64,000 nt of DNA from NCBI GenBank assembly GCA_030220185.1, contig JASPKZ010007543.1, positions 332,501 through 396,500 on the forward strand, read 5' to 3'. Of the stretch, positions 48,956 to 59,140 are shown one piece after another; position 1 is the stretch's first letter; each line of letters begins with the position of its first letter. The position numbers were made by a program, and so were the translations under genes. The notes under the pieces are model-generated. The model saw only the letters and a program-made list of their open reading frames with translations. It searched no databases and was not told the DNA's origin. This DNA comes from Diploptera punctata. Lineage: Eukaryota; Arthropoda; Insecta; Blattodea; Blaberidae.

Positions 48956-48963
48956 GCCTATAT

Positions 48964-49800
48964 ATACTTACTTACTCACTGGCACTATCGAACCCGTAGG
49001 TTCATGGCCGCGCGGACATAAGCTCTCCATCCATCCCTGTCCTGAGCTAATGCTTTCCAATCATTCCCAGTATAATCTACTTCCCTCAAATCATAGTTAA
49101 TATTATTCTCCCACCTCATTCTTGGTCTACCAACTGGGCGTTTTCCATCTGGCTTTCCTACAAGAAGCTTCCATGCAAGTCTCGCATTCCCCATACGTGC
49201 AACATGTCCTGCCCATCGCAGTCTACGATACTTAACTGTTCTTATTATATCTAGCTTCCTATAAAGACCATGTAGTTCATTGTTATTTAGTCTTCTCCAT
49301 TCACCTGTGTGTTCATCTCTCTTTGGTCCAAAAATTTTCCTAAGTACTTTATTCTCAAATACTCGTAATCTCCTTTCCTCCCTTAAAGTAAGAGTCCATG
49401 TTTCGCATCCATATAATATAACTGGTAGAATAATAGTTTTATATATTTTTAGTTTAACGTTTTTTGAAAGGAGATGGGACATCAAAAGTCTCTGCAATGC
49501 ATAATAGCACGCATTTCCAGAATTGAGCCTATGTTTAATTTCCTTGTGCACCTCATTCCTATTTGTGATTATTGTTCCTAGGTATTTGAATTCAGCCACT
49601 TCCTCAAAATTTCCCTCATTTGTCATCAGCTGTCCATTTCCATTATATAATGTATTTTTATGTGTAGCAATATGTCCAGTGTTTGGAAAATTTACTTCCA
49701 GTATGAATTTCTTAGTGTTACTCAGTAGTGTGTGCGTGTTAGCTTTTAGTATCTCCTCGCTATCGGCCAATAGTTTGCTCTTAAGATCACTGATTTTATC
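48964..49800 (-). mobile_element. LINE-A copy after TA microsatellite
   Basis: A minus-strand 3' portion of 0.8 kb with the ACTTACTTACT tail at the microsatellite edge. It is truncated upstream at the ADSEEILKANTHTLL segment, just after the catalytic YADD box. Confidence 0.9.
48985..49770 (-). CDS. LINE-A reverse transcriptase C-terminal frame
   Basis: 261 codons uninterrupted: MADSEEILKANTHTLLSNTK, MTNEGNFEEVAEFKYLGTII, LYGCETWTLTLREERRLRVF, RLRWAGHVARMGNARLAWKL, GKRPVGRPRMRWENNINYDL and the NLRVR end. One region near FILEVNFPNTGHIATHKN differs from other copies (LGLEVNINKTKYMVTRRN), so motif D is degraded. It is a dead 5'-truncated copy. Confidence 0.85.
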   Translation of the reverse strand: MADSEEILKANTHTLLSNTKKFILEVNFPNTGHIATHKNTLYNGNGQLMTNEGNFEEVAEFKYLGTIITNRNEVHKEIKHRLNSGNACYYALQRLLMSHLLSKNVKLKIYKTIILPVILYGCETWTLTLREERRLRVFENKVLRKIFGPKRDEHTGEWRRLNNNELHGLYRKLDIIRTVKYRRLRWAGHVARMGNARLAWKLLVGKPDGKRPVGRPRMRWENNINYDLREVDYTGNDWKALAQDRDGWRAYVRAAMNLRVR

Positions 49801-50318
49801 TTTCCGGTTTTAAACGCTAGCTCGTTCTTATTTACGTAATTTTTAAGTTGGCAATATGCTCTTGTAATATCAATGTCAGATGTATAATGAAGAAACAACA
49901 ATAAAGTTGTATAGTAAGGTGAGAGCCATCTGTATTTCAACACGTAAATTATCGTAAATTAGTTAGTTTAGAAAGTAGCGCAAGTTTTCTAGCAGCGCCG
50001 ACAGATAAACAATCTCTGGTGGCGAAGCACAAAAGCGGGGGACGCAAATGTTCCCATTGTTCCTGCTATCACCTCCCCACTGCAATCAGTTTTACGTTTT
50101 ACAACAGCTATTTCTGGTAAAACACTACACATGCTCTAAGTCCCTCAATAAAATAGAAAGCGAAATTTGTTTAGTTGCGTAAGACAGAATAAACACTTTC
50201 ATCTGTCTTGTGTGTTTGTTACAGGAGATGCTAGAAAGTACGATACTCAGAATTAAATTTTTTTTGTGGGGTAATTCATAAAAAAAATTGTATCTCTACG
50301 CAACATTATTACTTTTTA
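49801..50318. other. Unassigned DNA
   Basis: Contains GTAGCGCAAGTTTTCTAGCA and neighbouring sequence of transposon-like appearance, but no second copy in the window. Confidence 0.3.
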
Positions 50319-50497
50319 TGGTCCACCGCTGTGGTATCAAGGTAGCGTGCTGCCTTTTAATGCAGAGGGCCGGGTTCTATCCCTGTTCGGGCAAGTTTTG
50401 TGGGTGACAGTTTTTTTCGGGGTTTTTCCTCACCTGTAAGACAAATGTCAGGAAACGTCAAGGCCCAAACGGTCCCTGAACACCGTCTGGCTATGAT
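50319..50497 (+). mobile_element. SINE3, 3'-shortened
   Basis: Head GTCCACCGCTGTGGTATCAA, body TCGGGGTTTTTCCTCACCTG to GGTCCCTGAACACC, interrupted by MITE1 at ATTATCAT. Confidence 0.8.
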
Positions 50498-50503
50498 TAT
50501 CAT

Positions 50504-51124
50504 AAGTAATGCCACGAGTGATTTCCAAATTATCGATAAATTCACGACTCACGAAGTGAAGAGTGAATTTACCTAGATAATTTGAAAATCAATAGTGGCA
50601 TTTGTTAGGACTATTTAACGAATAAAAGTAAGCTGTTTACTCACAAATCATTGTTTAGCTATAGTTATTTTAAAATATTTATATATTTAATGTAAACGGC
50701 GATGTATGAAAACAAATCAGAAATGTGAGGTTATGTTCATTCACTGCTGCTTGATCATATTATTTATTGCCAAATAAGATCGCAATATTGTAAGAGTGCA
50801 CCCAAGTGGAGAAATAATGAAACACATCAAACTATATATCATAATCAACATTACGGGTTATTCATTTATTTTTTTAGTAAACAACTCAGTAAAATCAAGG
50901 AATATTTTCATTATTTGCTATATTCAATGTATTTGTTGCAGAAAAATAATGCTTTGACCTGTTCAGAACATTAAAAAGGAGGATCTTTCTTTATCACAAA
51001 AGCAGGAGCTGATAAAGAGAAATCGATAAAGAGCGAGGTGAAACACGCCTGTCATTGGTTGTAAAACAACATTCATTGAAACGTGATTGGTCATTGGCTA
51101 GCATTTGTGGCATGAGTTAAGTAG
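50504..51124 (+). mobile_element. MITE1 copy 3
   Basis: Starts AAGTAATGCCACGAGTGATT and ends GGCATGAGTTAAGTAG, with TCAT at 50500-50503 and 51125-51128. The near-terminal hairpin is preserved. Confidence 0.85.
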
Positions 51125-51128
51125 TCAT

Positions 51129-51853
51129 AAGTAATGCCACGAATGATTTCCAAATTATCGATAAATTCACGACTCACGAAGTGAGGAGTGAATTTACCTA
51201 GAGAATTTGAAAATAAAGAGTGGCATTTGTTAGAGCTACTTAACGAATAAAATTAAGCTGTTTACTCACAAATCATTATTTAACTATAGTTATTTTAAAA
51301 TATTTATATATTTAATGTAAACGATGATGTTTGAAAACAAATGAGAAACGATTGGTACATTTAATTTGCTTATTTTGTTCATCACTGCAACAGATCATAT
51401 TATTTATTGCCAAAGGAACGCAATATTGTGAGAATGCACCCTAGTGGAGATAAAATGAAACACATCAAACTGTATATTAATTCATTACTGATGTCGTATG
51501 ATGTAAATATGACAATTATATTTTTCCGGAATGTTATTAGCTGGCAAAAAATATATTTAAGGAAGTATAAACAGTGGTTTCTTTTTTGGTGGTATAATCA
51601 ATTGCTACAAATGTTTTTATATTAACTCCCGCATGCGGTATGTGTTGACATTCATGCACTATATATACAATCTGGTAGCTGTATTTCTTACAAAGTCAAT
51701 CCTATTCAGAATGTTAAAAAGGAGGTGCTTTCTTTATTACGATAAACTTCAGTTGGTAAATTCTAGGCGCAACACGACTGTGATTGGTTATAAATAAAAA
51801 ATCATTGAAATGTGATTGGTCATTGACTCCCATTTGGGCCATGAGTTAAATAG
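51129..51853 (+). mobile_element. MITE1 copy 4, directly adjoining copy 3
   Basis: Head-to-tail with copy 3, sharing the single TCAT at 51125-51128, with TCAT again at 51854-51857. It contains an extra segment around 51480-51640 (ATTATATTTTTCCGGAATGT) absent from copies 1 and 3. Confidence 0.85.
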
Positions 51854-51857
51854 TCAT

Positions 51858-52139
51858 CATTAACATATTCATTAAGTTTAGGATTAAGGACTCTCCTGGT
51901 GCATCATAATCCTAGTAATACCTTAGTTGCCTGCTAGATGTTTTAACTCCTAATAAAGGGGAGGCTAAAGGTCAACTTTGGGCTAAGCTGTTTTACATAA
52001 TAGATGTAGAAGGAAATACTTCTCTAGCGTAGAAAATAATTCTGAATAATAACAGCATTAATATATATTATAGTAGCTAATACCTGGCGTGCAATGCTAC
52101 GCCTAAATAAATGAGATACTAAAGGTTAATTAAGTTGTA
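51858..52139. other. Unassigned DNA
   Basis: No supported feature. Confidence 0.3.
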
Positions 52140-53040
52140 TGACATACGCTGAGACGAACCAAACATGGCGCTCAGATAAACCTCCACTTCTAATTGTCGG
52201 GTTTCACTCATTTTTTGTTAATACCTACCTCGGATTATTTTAATGGAATATACTGAGTTTCGTTGTGAAACATCGGAAATTGTGACCGCTAGGGCGATTT
52301 TTCAATTTTAACTTCAGGTGAACTCCTACACCTAATGGTTTTAGAGAGACCAATTGTGAATCTGAACCATCCAGTGACCCACTCAAATACACACACAACA
52401 TTTCATCAAAATCGATCCAGTTGTTCCGGCAGTTTTTAATTTCGGATTTCTGGTATACCTCCACTTCAAATTGTCGGATTTCTCTCGTTTTTGGACAATA
52501 CCTACCTCTGTTTAATTTAATAGGATATACTGAGTTTCGTTGTGGAACAAAAAAAATTATGACCGCTAGAGCGATTTTTAAATTTTCACTTCAGGTGAAC
52601 TCCTACACCTAATGGTTTTAGAGGGTCCAATTGTAAATGTGAACCATCCAGTGACCCACTCAAACACACATATAACATGCCATCAAATTCAGTCTAGTTG
52701 TTCCGGCAGATTTTAATTTCGGATTTCAGGTATACCTCCATTTTTAATTGTCGGATTTCGCTCATTTTTGGAAAATACCTACCTCTGTTTATTTTAATAG
52801 GATATACTAAGTTTCGTTGAGAAATATCTAAAATTGTGACCGCTAGAATTATTTTTAAATTTTCACTTCAGGTGAACTGCTACACCTAATGGTTTTAGAG
52901 GGTCAATTTGTAAATCTTAACCATCCAAGGACCAACTCAAGCACACACAAAATATTTCATAAAAATTGGCCCCGTCGTTTAGGAGTAGTTCTGTGTCGTA
53001 CAAACGTACAGAACAATTTTATACGTATATTAAATAGTAT
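52140..53040 (+). repeat. Tandem array of RTE-S2 3'-UTR modules
   Basis: Three head-to-tail units with a period of about 277 bases (TTGTTCCGGCAG at 52421 and 52698). Each holds TCGGATTTC, a GACCGCTAGAG-GATTTTTAA segment and CTACACCTAATGGTTTTAGA. The last ends like a normal RTE terminus (GTACAGAACAATTTTATACG). Confidence 0.8.
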
Positions 53041-53465
53041 ATGCATATACTAGCAAGTTGTGCATTTTTAGTTGTTTGAAAATTTAATTTTATTCAGTTC
53101 ATAATCAGTAGAAATTATTTTAAAATGAACCACTGCAAATTTATCGTGTCATAACATAATTATCAAGCGATTTTACACTATTTTATGCAATTTAATGTTA
53201 TATCAGTTTCTGAAATTAATGTTTTAATTCTTTGTTAGAGGATATTAAACGTGTTTATTGAATTAATTCAGTTTTTGCTCACATTGCACATTTGTAACAT
53301 ACCACTGTATTTTCCAGCTCCATTACAACACGGATGGTGCTTGTATTAACACATGAATTGTAATAAAGTTATATCTCAACAATGTTTATAGCTTAATACA
53401 GAGTTTATATACAGGGTGTTAGAAATAAAATATTATTTTAACACAACGAATCAAGTATCTGTTAA
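53041..53465. other. Unassigned AT-rich DNA
   Basis: ATACAGGGTGTTAGAAATAA at 53411 resembles a mariner-type end, and a similar ACAGGATGTTTAGAAATAAG occurs at 55840, but no paired element is evident. Confidence 0.3.
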
Positions 53466-53479
53466 CTGTAATAATAATA

Positions 53480-53535
<56 letters not shown>

Positions 53536-53728
53536 CTTTATTTATTCTGGCAAAGTTAAGGCCATAAGGCCTTCTCTTCCACTCAACCAGCACAAATACA
53601 AATAAATATTTGACAAATATAGATATACACTATACTAATTATAAACAGTTAAAGATACATTAAATGTAGCAATGTAAATTTCATGTACAAACAACATTTT
53701 ATACGATAATAACAATAATAATACTTAC

Positions 53729-53729
<1 letters not shown>
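53466..53729 (-). mobile_element. LINE-M 3'-UTR fragment with AAT tail
   Basis: An AAT array, TTTATTCTGGCAAAGTTAAG, GGCC hairpin region and UTR to the AACAATAATAATACTTACG segment, where another LINE-M tail begins. Confidence 0.85.
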
Positions 53730-53774
<45 letters not shown>

Positions 53775-53960
53775 TATTTATTCTGGCAGAGTTAAGGCCA
53801 TAAGGCCCTCTCTTCCACTCAACCAGCACAAATACAAATAAATATTCGACAAATATAGATATACACTATACTAATTATAAACAGTTAAAGATACAATAAA
53901 TATAGCAATGTAAATGTCATGTACAAACAACATTTTATACGATAATAACAATAATGATAC

Positions 53961-54022
<62 letters not shown>

Positions 54023-54069
54023 TAATAATAATAATAATATAAATATGATACATTATACGAGAAACACCA

Positions 54070-54100
<31 letters not shown>

Positions 54101-54728
54101 CGTTACACTGGGTAATCATGAAGTCGAGGTTAGAGCAAATATAAATTTAGATTTCTTTTAAAAGATGCCAATGTCCGGCAGCCCCTTATTTCTTGTGGTA
54201 GGGAATTCCAGTTGCGAGAAGTGAAGATGGTATATGACATGGAGTGATGTGATGTCCTATGTTGCGGTATATTAAGTAAGAGACTATGTTGTGATCTTGT
54301 GTTTAAGTTGTGGTTTGAGGATAGATACTGGAAACGGGATGATAAATAATTGGGAATCGAGGTATGTAGGATCTTAAATAAGAGAATTAGATAGTGCGAT
54401 TTTCTTCTCTCTTTTAGATGTAGCCATGACAATTCGTGGAATAATGGAGAAATGTGATCGTATTTTCGGACATTAAATATGAATCTGATACACATATTAT
54501 GGACACGCTGCAGTTTGTCACTTATGTCAGTTAGTAGAACGTCGCAGTAGTCAAAATGCGGCATCACTAAGGTTTGGATTAAAATTCTTTTAAGAGCTGT
54601 AGGGAGAAATTGTTTAAGACGCTTTAGGGAATGCATTATGGAGAAGGTCCTTTTAGATGTTTGTTTTACTTGCACATGCCAATTTAAATTAGAATCTAAG
54701 TAAAGTCCCCTTGCTACCACGTCACCTA
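53730..54728 (-). mobile_element. LINE-M, longest copy here
   Basis: AAT tail 53730-53771, UTR with hairpin, AAT and TA arrays to 54120, then the coding tail to 54720. It is 5'-truncated near GTAGGTGACGTGGTAGC (minus strand). Confidence 0.9.
54130..54720 (-). CDS. LINE-M reverse transcriptase C-terminal frame
   Basis: 196 codons without interruption: YLDSNLNWHVQVKQTSKRTF, ILIQTLVMPHFDYCDVLLTD, LQRVHNMCIRFIFNVRKYDH, ISPLFHELSWLHLKERRKSH, RTSHHSMSYTIFTSRNWNSL, GCRTLASFKRNLNLYLL. This is the conserved region after the polymerase core in Jockey/L2/CR1-like LINEs. The catalytic FADD box is not included. It encodes no separate function. The exact clade would need a tree. Confidence 0.85.
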   Translation of the reverse strand: MVARGLYLDSNLNWHVQVKQTSKRTFSIMHSLKRLKQFLPTALKRILIQTLVMPHFDYCDVLLTDISDKLQRVHNMCIRFIFNVRKYDHISPLFHELSWLHLKERRKSHYLILLFKILHTSIPNYLSSRFQYLSSNHNLNTRSQHSLLLNIPQHRTSHHSMSYTIFTSRNWNSLPQEIRGCRTLASFKRNLNLYLL

Positions 54729-55884
54729 CACAATTTAAAATAAATTATGAAAACACACAATTTTTTTAACAGTATGTGAATTATTACCCGAGAGAAATAT
54801 ATATTCTGAATTTTTTCGAAAATAAAGTGAGAAATGCCTTAAAATGAAGTGAGATGTTAATCTCAAAGTAACCTAAAATCACCATATTTGCAACGTAAAA
54901 TGTGTATTAGTAATTGCTCAGATAGTGTAGCCAACTTATCGCATAAATCGCTACCAAACAAGTAAATGCTAAACTAATCATTTGTACCAACTCACCAATT
55001 TTCTCATCATAACTTGCCCAAACTAACACTAACTTGCTGATTATTCATCCTAACTTGTCCACAATTATAGGTGGACTCCAGGGATAGAATCCTCTTATAG
55101 CCATTGTGTTTAATCATGTTGGAAATTGGCTCTAGTGGGAACATGTGTAATCACATTGGAAAATATGATGCTTGCAGTCATTTGTTCTCCGATCGAAATC
55201 CACAGATAACGGAGTAGCATAGAATAGCCCATTTTTACCATGGTAATTTTCGGTGCCTATTACATAGAACGGAGAGGATCTGTATTTTTTTAATCTTTCC
55301 ATGGGAACACTCTCAGTAGCTTAATTCCTTAGGAATTTGTAAAAAAAAAGTAACTCTTATATAGAGCTTGAAAAAAATATTGTTAATTTTTGCTTGAAAG
55401 TGAGTATTGCCCGCCAGCTCTTGATTTCCAGTAGTAGTTATTTCATATAACAAGAGATTGAGATAGTTAAAGAAAAACATGTGAATTACACCGAGTACTT
55501 CAGCTAGTACTGCTTGAATATAAGTGTCACAATTACAGCTTTTCAATTGTCTTAAAACGATGAGGGCCGCTCTTACATGAGACAAAATAGCATCGTCCCG
55601 GAAGAGACATGTAATTGCTGTGATTTCCCGAGGGGGCCCGGAGCATGTCTTGTTCCGGGGCATGCGGTTCCGTGTAATGCGATAGACAAGTTGCTCCGGG
55701 GATGTAATTTCATGCCTTCCCATACAAATGATAAATTAAACTGCAACCCACCCTTATTTCTTTTTCCCCAGCAATGACTCAATGCAACAGCCCCAGGCTC
55801 GGTTACAACCCAACCTCCCTTTCAACACTCTGCTCTATACAGGATGTTTAGAAATAAGTTCACGCCTTCTTAGAATCAGTAAAA
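54729..55884. other. Unassigned DNA with one 136-codon frame
   Basis: The minus frame 55313-55723 includes MGRHEITSPEQLVYRITRNR and a Leu-rich middle but no domain I recognise. A GC-richer island lies at 55600-55700 (GAGGGGGCCCGGAGCATG). It could be a non-coding repeat; I do not propose a function. Confidence 0.3.
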
Positions 55885-56030
55885 CTAACTCACTGGCTCT
55901 GTCGAACCCGTAGGTTCATGGCCGCGCAGATGCAACCTCTCCACACAACCCTCTCCTGATCTAATATTCTCCAAGAATCTACTTCCCTCAATTCATTGTT
56001 AAAGTTATTCTCCCACTTCATTCTTGGTCT
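55885..56030 (-). mobile_element. LINE-A 3' end fragment
   Basis: Minus-strand LINE-A end (GTCGAACCCGTAGGTTCATG) reaching CACTTCATTCTTGGTCTA, then switching abruptly to repeat B. Confidence 0.75.
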
Positions 56031-56128
56031 AACCCTATCGGCAGCAATGCTACCGCCGGCATAGCTCCCGCGATCATTTAAGCAGGCAAGCCACTCCACC
56101 ACGACAAGGTATAGATGCCATGGAGGGT
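56031..56128 (-). repeat. Repeat B piece
   Basis: CCTATCGGCAGCAATGCTAC through CCACTCCACCACGACAAGGT matches 31751-31851. It is again joined to a LINE-A 3' end. Confidence 0.75.
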
Positions 56129-56311
56129 AGGCTTACACCTAAAAGTGTTCCCACTAAAGGCCTCGGGAGGCCCTAGGGGTATTAGGATGTTAAGGCTCCC
56201 ACTTTTTCTAGACAATCGGCACTTGATGTCAGCCGGGTTGTCAGCCTTGCGTGACGGCCGCCTTTACCCCCAGAACAAGCATATGGTACTCATTTCAGTT
56301 AGAGGCTCATT
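56129..56311 (-). mobile_element. SINE4 body, reverse
   Basis: Reverse complement of the 3' two-thirds of SINE4 (GACAATCGGCACTTGATGTC, GGCCGCCTTTACCCCCAGAA). The tRNA head is missing; LINE-O starts where it stops. Confidence 0.8.
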
Positions 56312-57093
56312 CTCTCTATAACAGCTTGACGAAAATGAATGACGATCTCATATCCATCTTTAACTGGTCTTCAAATATCGGTCTAAATCTAAATCCTGAC
56401 AAGTCACAAGTAATTCTAATGGGACAACAAAGACTGCTTACAACCTTTGACATATCTACACTTCCAAACATTACTATAAATAATATAATTATCCCTTATT
56501 CTTCTTCAGTAATAGATCTTGGACTACATCTAGACGCAAATTTAACCTGGCAAACACAAGTGAAACACATATGTAAAAAGACTTTCTCCATCTTACATTA
56601 TCTTAGACGTTTAAAGAATTTACTCCCAGTTTCGTTAAAACAAATCCTTGTGCAGAATCTTGTGTTGCCACACTTCGATTATTGTGACATTATATATCAT
56701 GATATAAACCATGACTTGTCGCAAAGACTGCAGCGTGTTCATAATGCTTGCGTTCGATTCATTTTCAATATCCACCGTTATGATCATATTTCCAAACACT
56801 TTAATAACCTTTCTTGGCTCCGTCTTACTGACAGACGTAAATTGCACTCTCTTTCACTACTTTTCAAGTTTCTGAATTCCTACATTCCTACTTACCTGGC
56901 GTCCAGATTTGAGAAGTTATCCTCTTACCACAATATTGACACTAGGTTACAAGATAACAGTGTGCTAACAATTCCTCTTCATAGCACTTCCTCTTATTCT
57001 ACTTCCTTCACAGTAGCCTCTGCCCGCTCCTGGAATTTCCTTCCTCAAGATAACAGGGGTTGCCGCACACTTGTCACTTTTAAGTCACGCTAA
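56312..57093 (+). CDS. LINE-O reverse transcriptase C-terminal frame
   Basis: An open frame of about 260 codons within 56251-57093; the first 20 codons belong to SINE4. Segments: IFNWSSNIGLNLNPDKSQVI (motif D region), VIDLGLHLDANLTWQTQVKH, LVQNLVLPHFDYCDIIYHDI, LQRVHNACVRFIFNIHRYDH, LSWLRLTDRRKLHSLSLLFK, ending GCRTLVTFKSR-stop. It is related to LINE-M but clearly a separate family. The polymerase core upstream of motif D is missing. Confidence 0.85.
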
Positions 57094-57160
57094 TACAGTT
57101 ACCTGTTGTATAATAATTAATTTTTCTCTATTTATTTAATTTTATACTATGTCATTAATA

Positions 57161-57912
57161 CACATAGACACAAATGGAAGCAATACATAGACAGAATGAA
57201 TGAAGATAGATATCCAAAACAAATAACAAAATATGGATAACATCGAAGGTATAGGCAAAGAGAACATAAAACATAGAATTGAATTGAGTAGCAAAATAAT
57301 ATCATCATTAAATTCCATATGGTGGGATAAGCATATTTGGAAAGACACAAAAAAATATATTGGTAAAACATTGGTGGAATCTGTTGCAATGTACGGAAGT
57401 GAGGTATGGACAATCAATAAATACTACAAGAATAGACTAATAGCTCTAGAAATGGATTATTTACGAAGAAGTGCCAGAAAGTCTAAATTAGAACGTGTCA
57501 CAAATAAGGAAATTAGAAACAAAATGGAAGCAGAAGAAAGCATAATTGAAAGAATTGAGGAAAAGGAATTAAAGTGGTTAGGACATGTTTTAAGAATGGA
57601 AGATGAGCGATGGCCGAAGCAACTATATGAATGGCATCCTAACAGAAAGAAGAAAAGAGGAAGACCAAGGTTAACATGGAAGGAAAACACGAAGACAGTA
57701 ATGCAAGCTAGAGGGCTAAGCATCGAAGATGCCCAAGACCGTAGGCTTTGGAGGTTTGGCACGGGAAGACGGCAGCAGCTGTAAAAACCCGAAGATAGAG
57801 ATAGAGACAAACCTAAAGACACCCGAGATGTGGGCAGACCTAGAAAGAGATGGGCTGAAGTCGGAACGGGTCAACAGACCTAATCCATGAATGCAGATGA
57901 TGATGATGATGA
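57161..57912 (+). mobile_element. LINE-E inserted in LINE-O
   Basis: Parts 57161-57230 (AGACAGAATGAATGAAGATA, coding the YRQKWKQYIDRMNEDRYPKQ segment) and about 57795-57912 (ACACCCGAGATGTGGGCAGA, hairpin GGGTCAACAGACC, GATGATGATG tail) match LINE-E at 43303-43480. LINE-F fills the gap. Confidence 0.85.
57233..57784 (+). CDS. LINE-F reverse transcriptase C-terminal frame, nested in LINE-E
   Basis: 183 uninterrupted codons: HRIELSSKIISSLNSIWWDK, ESVAMYGSEVWTINKYYKNR, LIALEMDYLRRSARKSKLER, EKELKWLGHVLRMEDERWPK, HPNRKKKRGRPRLTWKENTK, and GLSIEDAQDRRLWRFGTGRR near the end. It is related to LINE-B/H in the EMD-LRR and EDAQDRRLW motifs. A GATAGA repeat follows as its likely tail. The polymerase core is not included. 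Confidence 0.8.
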   Translation: MDNIEGIGKENIKHRIELSSKIISSLNSIWWDKHIWKDTKKYIGKTLVESVAMYGSEVWTINKYYKNRLIALEMDYLRRSARKSKLERVTNKEIRNKMEAEESIIERIEEKELKWLGHVLRMEDERWPKQLYEWHPNRKKKRGRPRLTWKENTKTVMQARGLSIEDAQDRRLWRFGTGRRQQL

Positions 57913-58205
57913 CTATGTAATTAATAATCTTTTCCTCGTTATTTTATATATCTTGTACATATTATATATTTAATTCGTTAAATTTAGAATAAATCAAAAT
58001 ACATTATAAATATTAATTGTATTTATGACATGTAATTGTTTATGTATATTGTAATTTAGATGTAAGAATATTTTTTTTGTATTTTTTAAAACCTGGTTGA
58101 GTGGCAGACAAGGCCTTAAGGCCTTATCTCTGCCAGGTAAAATAAAGCTATTATTATTATTATTATTATTATTATCATTATTATTATTATTATTATTATT
58201 ATTAC

Positions 58206-58555
58206 GCATTTCGGGTGTGCAGTGAGGCCGAAATAAAATTTCAGGTACAGGTAGAATCTGTAATTCACCCGGCGGCAGGAGTCATTCCTTATTGTTTTTT
58301 TGACCTAACGGGAATTCAATGAAGTACAAACTAATTAATTTCTCTGTCTTTCCGCTTTATACAATTGTTTCATGAATGGTGTAGAAATTTCCTTCTTATA
58401 CCGCGTTGGACAGTTTCTGTTCTATGATAATGAGTACACGTAAAATTACTATTATTTCGCCTGGACCAATACATTTGTTCACAGTGGACAGATTTCCGCA
58501 TTATTCACGTTCCGGATTAAACAAGTTTTACTGTATATTATTATTATTCTAATTA
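58206..58555. other. Possible pogo-like MITE relic
   Basis: Ends with TCCGGATTAAACAAGTTTTACTGTATATTA, whose inverse begins CAGTAAAACTTG, similar to the pogo-like MITE at 44104. The other terminus was not found. Confidence 0.3.
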
Positions 58556-59036
58556 GTGCAAATTGAAAATATATAAAACTATTATTCTACCTGTTATATT
58601 ATATGGGTGCGAAACATGGACTCTTACTTTAAGGGAGGAAAAGAGATTACGAGTATTTGAGAATAAAGTACTTAGGAAAATTTTTGGACCAAAGAGAGAT
58701 GAACAAACAGGTGAATGGAGAAGACTCCATAACAAAGAATTATAGGAAGCCAGATATAATAAGAACAGTTAAGTCTCGTAGATTGCGATGGGCAGGACAT
58801 GTTGCACGTATGGGGAATGAAAGACTTGCATGGAAACTTCTTGTAGGAAAGCCAGAAGGAAAACGCCCAGTTCGTAGACCAAGAATGAGGTGGGAGAACA
58901 ACATTAACTATGATTTGAGGGAAGTAGATTATACAGGGAATGATTGGAAAGCATTAGCTCAGGATAGGGATGTGTGGAGAGCTTATGTCCGCGCGGCCAT
59001 GAACCTACGGGTTCGATAGTGCCAGTGAGTAAGTAA
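58556..59036 (+). mobile_element. LINE-A copy with internal deletion
   Basis: Two overlapping frames (58563-58745 and 58657-59019) carry LYGCETWTLTLREEKRLRVF and RKPDIIRTVKSRRLRWAGHV to NLRVR. A small deletion removes the LHGLY segment near 58742. The tail is GTGAGTAAGTAAGTA, with a TACG loop in the end hairpin. Confidence 0.85.
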
Positions 59037-59140
59037 GTATGTTTGGAAAATATCTGAGGATAGGGATGTATGGATAGCTTAATCCACGCAGTCTAGAATC
59101 TCTGTGTTCGATATTGCCTCTGAGTTAATTAGTTGTTTAA
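59037..59140 (+). mobile_element. LINE-A 3'-end relic
   Basis: GAGGATAGGGATGTATGGAT followed by TGTGTTCGATATTGCCTCTG is an old LINE-A end directly behind the previous copy. Confidence 0.6.

Larger units (their letters stand above)
56312..58205 (+). mobile_element. LINE-O copy split by LINE-E (itself split by LINE-F)
   Basis: LINE-O occupies 56312-57160 and 57913-58205. Its 3' end has GGCAGA-CAAGGCCTTAAGGCC-TTATC-TCTGCC, AAATAAAG and a TTA tail. The LINE-E insert at 57161-57912 is bounded by CTATGTCATTAATA (57147) and CTATGTAATTAATA (57913). Confidence 0.85.

Noticed and set aside
55313..55723. 136-codon frame considered as a host gene
   Set aside because: No domain, no splice context and no conserved neighbour; left unassigned.
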